This document shows positions 62,406 to 64,000 of a DNA stretch of 64,000 bases, one piece after another (the first letter of the stretch is position 1; every line of letters begins with the position of its first letter). Origin of the DNA: a bacterium (GTDB lineage: Bacteria > Actinomycetota > Acidimicrobiia > Acidimicrobiales > CATQHL01); NCBI GenBank assembly GCA_026708055.1, contig JAPOVS010000039.1, positions 1-64,000 of the forward strand, given 5' to 3'. The notes below the pieces were generated by a model that was given only the letters and a program-made list of their open reading frames with translations, made no database searches and had not been told where the DNA came from. Made by a program: the position numbers and the translations under genes.

Positions 62406-63806
62406 ATGTCCGGCGCCGGCGGCTGGAGTCCGGTTCGAGAGCCGCGCTACCCGCGCTCACCGGACGGCGCCGGGTCGCGCCGGGTCACCAACTTCATGCG
62501 CCTGGCCCGCGTCCACGCGCTGTCCGCGGCGGGGGACGCCATGATCGCGGTGGCGCTCGCCGACTCGCTCTTCTTCTCCGTGGATCCCGGCGCCGCCCGG
62601 TCCCGGGTGCTCATGTATCTCTTCCTGACGCTGACGCCGTTCGCGGTCGTGGCGCCCCTCATCGGGCCGGCGGTCGACCGGGCGCCCGGCGGACGGCGCC
62701 TGCTCATCGTGCTGCTCAACGCCGGTCGCACCATGACGGTCTTCTTCATGATCGGCAATCTCGACTCGGGGCTGCTGTTCCCGCTGGCCTTCGCCGCCCT
62801 GGTTCTCGGCAAGGGCTACGCGGTGGCGAAGGCGTCGGTCGTCCCCGCCACGGCGCGCAGCGAGACCGAATTGGTGAACCGCAACTCCCGGCTGGCGGTC
62901 CTCAGCGGTGTGGCGGGCCTGGTCGGCGGCGTCCCGGCCTGGCTGATCCAGCGCTACGCCGGATCGGACTGGGTCATGGGGGTGGCCACCGCGGTCTTCC
63001 TGGGGTCGTGCGTGCTGTCTCTGAAGTTGCCGCGTGCCGCCGTCGAGCCCGGCGCCTCCCGAGCCTCCGGCGACGCCGGCAGCGAGATCCGGGGGTTCGG
63101 CATCCGCCTGGCCGCCTCCGGCACGGCCGTGCTGCGCGGTGTGCTGGGGTTCATGACGTTCCTGGTGGCCTTCGGGCTCCGTGACGACGCCCTCTGGCAG
63201 GTCTACCTCGTCGGGGCCTTCGCCATGATCGGGGTGCTGAGCGGCTCGGCGGTGGCCGCCCGGCTGCGCTCGGGGGCGCGCGAGGAATCGATCCTGCAGA
63301 TCATGCTTCTGGTGCCCGCGCTGGTGTGCCTGCTGGCGGTCTGGGACGGGGGTCTGAAGGGAGCGATCGTCGTGGCGCTCGTGGTCGGCCTGGCCGCCTC
63401 GGCCGGCAAGGTGGCCTTCGACTCCGTCGTGCAGCGCGACGCGCCGAACGCCGACTACGGCCGGAGCTTCGGACGGTTCGAGACCCGGTTCCAGCTTTCC
63501 TGGGTGGTCGGCTCGGCTCTGGCGGTGATCCCCATGTCACTCCGGCTCGGCTTCATCCTGATCACCCTGGCGCTGGCGGCTGCGGTCGTGCTGCACCTCG
63601 TGGGGGCCAAGAATGTCCGGCGGGGGCAGCCGCCACCCAGCCTGCCGCGCCACTTGCCGCGCCACTTGCCGCGCCACATGCCACGTCACTTGCCGGGGCG
63701 CCGGCCTCGCAAGGCGGCCCGAAGGCCTCGGCGGGAAGGCGGATCTCCTCAGCCGCCGGGATCGGGCCGACCACCGCCCGGACCCGAATCCCCGGGGCCC
63801 TCGTAG
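62406..63806 (+). CDS. MFS-like transporter with a repetitive tail
   Basis: The ATG at 62406 follows AAGGAGG. The 466-residue protein has about ten to twelve hydrophobic segments and reads like a permease of the MFS fold (LTPFAVVAPLIGPAVDRAPGGRRLL with the short basic loop, and VAFDSVVQRDAPNADYGRSFGRFETRFQL). The substrate is unknown. The last ~55 residues are a basic, Pro-rich tail containing LPRH repeats. Its last 58 nt overlap the convergent gene at the right edge. It is 10 nt after the regulator gene and may belong to the phosphate operon. Confidence 0.75.
   Translation: MSGAGGWSPVREPRYPRSPDGAGSRRVTNFMRLARVHALSAAGDAMIAVALADSLFFSVDPGAARSRVLMYLFLTLTPFAVVAPLIGPAVDRAPGGRRLLIVLLNAGRTMTVFFMIGNLDSGLLFPLAFAALVLGKGYAVAKASVVPATARSETELVNRNSRLAVLSGVAGLVGGVPAWLIQRYAGSDWVMGVATAVFLGSCVLSLKLPRAAVEPGASRASGDAGSEIRGFGIRLAASGTAVLRGVLGFMTFLVAFGLRDDALWQVYLVGAFAMIGVLSGSAVAARLRSGAREESILQIMLLVPALVCLLAVWDGGLKGAIVVALVVGLAASAGKVAFDSVVQRDAPNADYGRSFGRFETRFQLSWVVGSALAVIPMSLRLGFILITLALAAAVVLHLVGAKNVRRGQPPPSLPRHLPRHLPRHMPRHLPGRRPRKAARRPRREGGSPQPPGSGRPPPGPESPGPS
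63642..63695. repeat. 12-bp tandem repeat (LPRH units)
   Basis: Four 12-bp units beginning at 63642, 63654, 63666 and 63678 plus half a unit encode LPRH four times. The second and third are identical and the fourth has three substitutions. Length changes would keep the frame of the transporter tail. Confidence 0.8.
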
Positions 63807-64000
63807 ACCTCCAGACGAGCCAGCCACAGTCCCGGGGCGTCGATCTCGTTCGGCGTCGGCCAGTTCTCGGCGGACTGCCAGAGTCGGCCGACGCCCTCGG
63901 TGCCGGCTCGCTCGGTGACGCCCTCCACGAACCGCGCGCCACGCCCTGAGGCCTCCGGGCCCACGTCGACGCCCAGGAGTCGGGCCACCTGGCGGGCCTC
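63749..64000 (-). CDS. C-terminal end of a probable zinc metalloprotease-family protein (cut by the right edge)
   Basis: The frame is open to the window end and shows the last 83 residues: VARLLGVDVGPEASGRGARF, LWQSAENWPTPNEIDAPGLW and LARLEVYEG, then a Gly/Pro-rich tail. The LW.s.ENlPTp.EI..P..W pattern is like the end of the actinobacterial zinc-dependent metalloprotease family (DUF2342), but the catalytic part is outside the window, so the call is tentative. It converges on, and overlaps by 58 nt, the transporter gene. Confidence 0.45.
   Translation of the reverse strand, partial: EARQVARLLGVDVGPEASGRGARFVEGVTERAGTEGVGRLWQSAENWPTPNEIDAPGLWLARLEVYEGPGDSGPGGGRPDPGG

Overview
The window is high-G+C DNA from an actinobacterium. 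Supporting signs are two WhiB-family genes, a SenX3/RegX3-type phosphate two-component pair, a deoC-aldehyde dehydrogenase pair, many GTG starts, and at least nine genes whose start codon lies 6-8 nt after a TANNNT hexamer, the signature of leaderless mRNAs. The mixture of lineages suggests Acidimicrobiia or a relative, but that is inference. No rRNA, tRNA or CRISPR array was recognised.

Region 1 (1-14.2 kb) is metabolic and defensive. A leftward set holds a cupin, an acetyl-CoA hydrolase/CoA-transferase, a divergent adenine deaminase and a glutamine synthetase-like ligase, facing a BMP-type nucleoside-binding lipoprotein. Then come an HMG-CoA lyase, a decayed adenine deaminase copy, a class I amidotransferase-type hydrolase (PuuD-like), an orphan HigA antitoxin, a McrBC type IV restriction pair and a DUF4143-type ATPase. 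Region 2 (14.2-31.7 kb) is housekeeping: upp, deoC with two aldehyde dehydrogenase family genes, a HAD phosphatase, a hydroxyacid dehydrogenase and a class II aldolase, msrA, folD, icd, mdh, an SCP2-like protein, Fe-type superoxide dismutase, a DUF368 membrane protein, sdhCAB, a WhiB2-like regulator and tatA.

Region 3 (31.8-50.9 kb) is an accessory island between tatA and the polyphosphate/phosphate genes. Its left border is a scrapyard: an AbrB-type antitoxin without toxin, a decayed FnIII/SGNH hydrolase gene, an IS630-type transposase tail, an MNT-HEPN fusion, a lone MNT protein and a hipA C-terminal piece. Its right border has another hipA remnant, a VapBC pair and a hipA N-terminal piece. 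Between them lie five large co-directional genes (35565-49266) with visibly lower G+C: a three-helix membrane protein, a membrane-anchored VWA protein with an intact MIDAS, a 1113-residue tubulin/FtsZ-superfamily GTPase homologue, a 924-residue membrane protein of unknown type, and a STAND-type P-loop ATPase ending in about 11 TPRs. I know of no characterised system with this composition; it is the main candidate for an undescribed system, plausibly a sensing or conflict device. A TTGACA hexamer followed by a run of nine G lies upstream.

Region 4 (50.9-64 kb) is a phosphate module: a second WhiB gene, a small conserved-looking protein and ppk, then a PHO box followed by pstS, pstC, pstA, pstB, phoU, surE and senX3/regX3-type genes, and finally an MFS-like transporter converging on a gene that runs off the right edge. 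Uptake (Pst), storage (Ppk), nucleotide scavenging (SurE) and regulation (SenX3/RegX3 acting on the PHO box) form one coherent unit.
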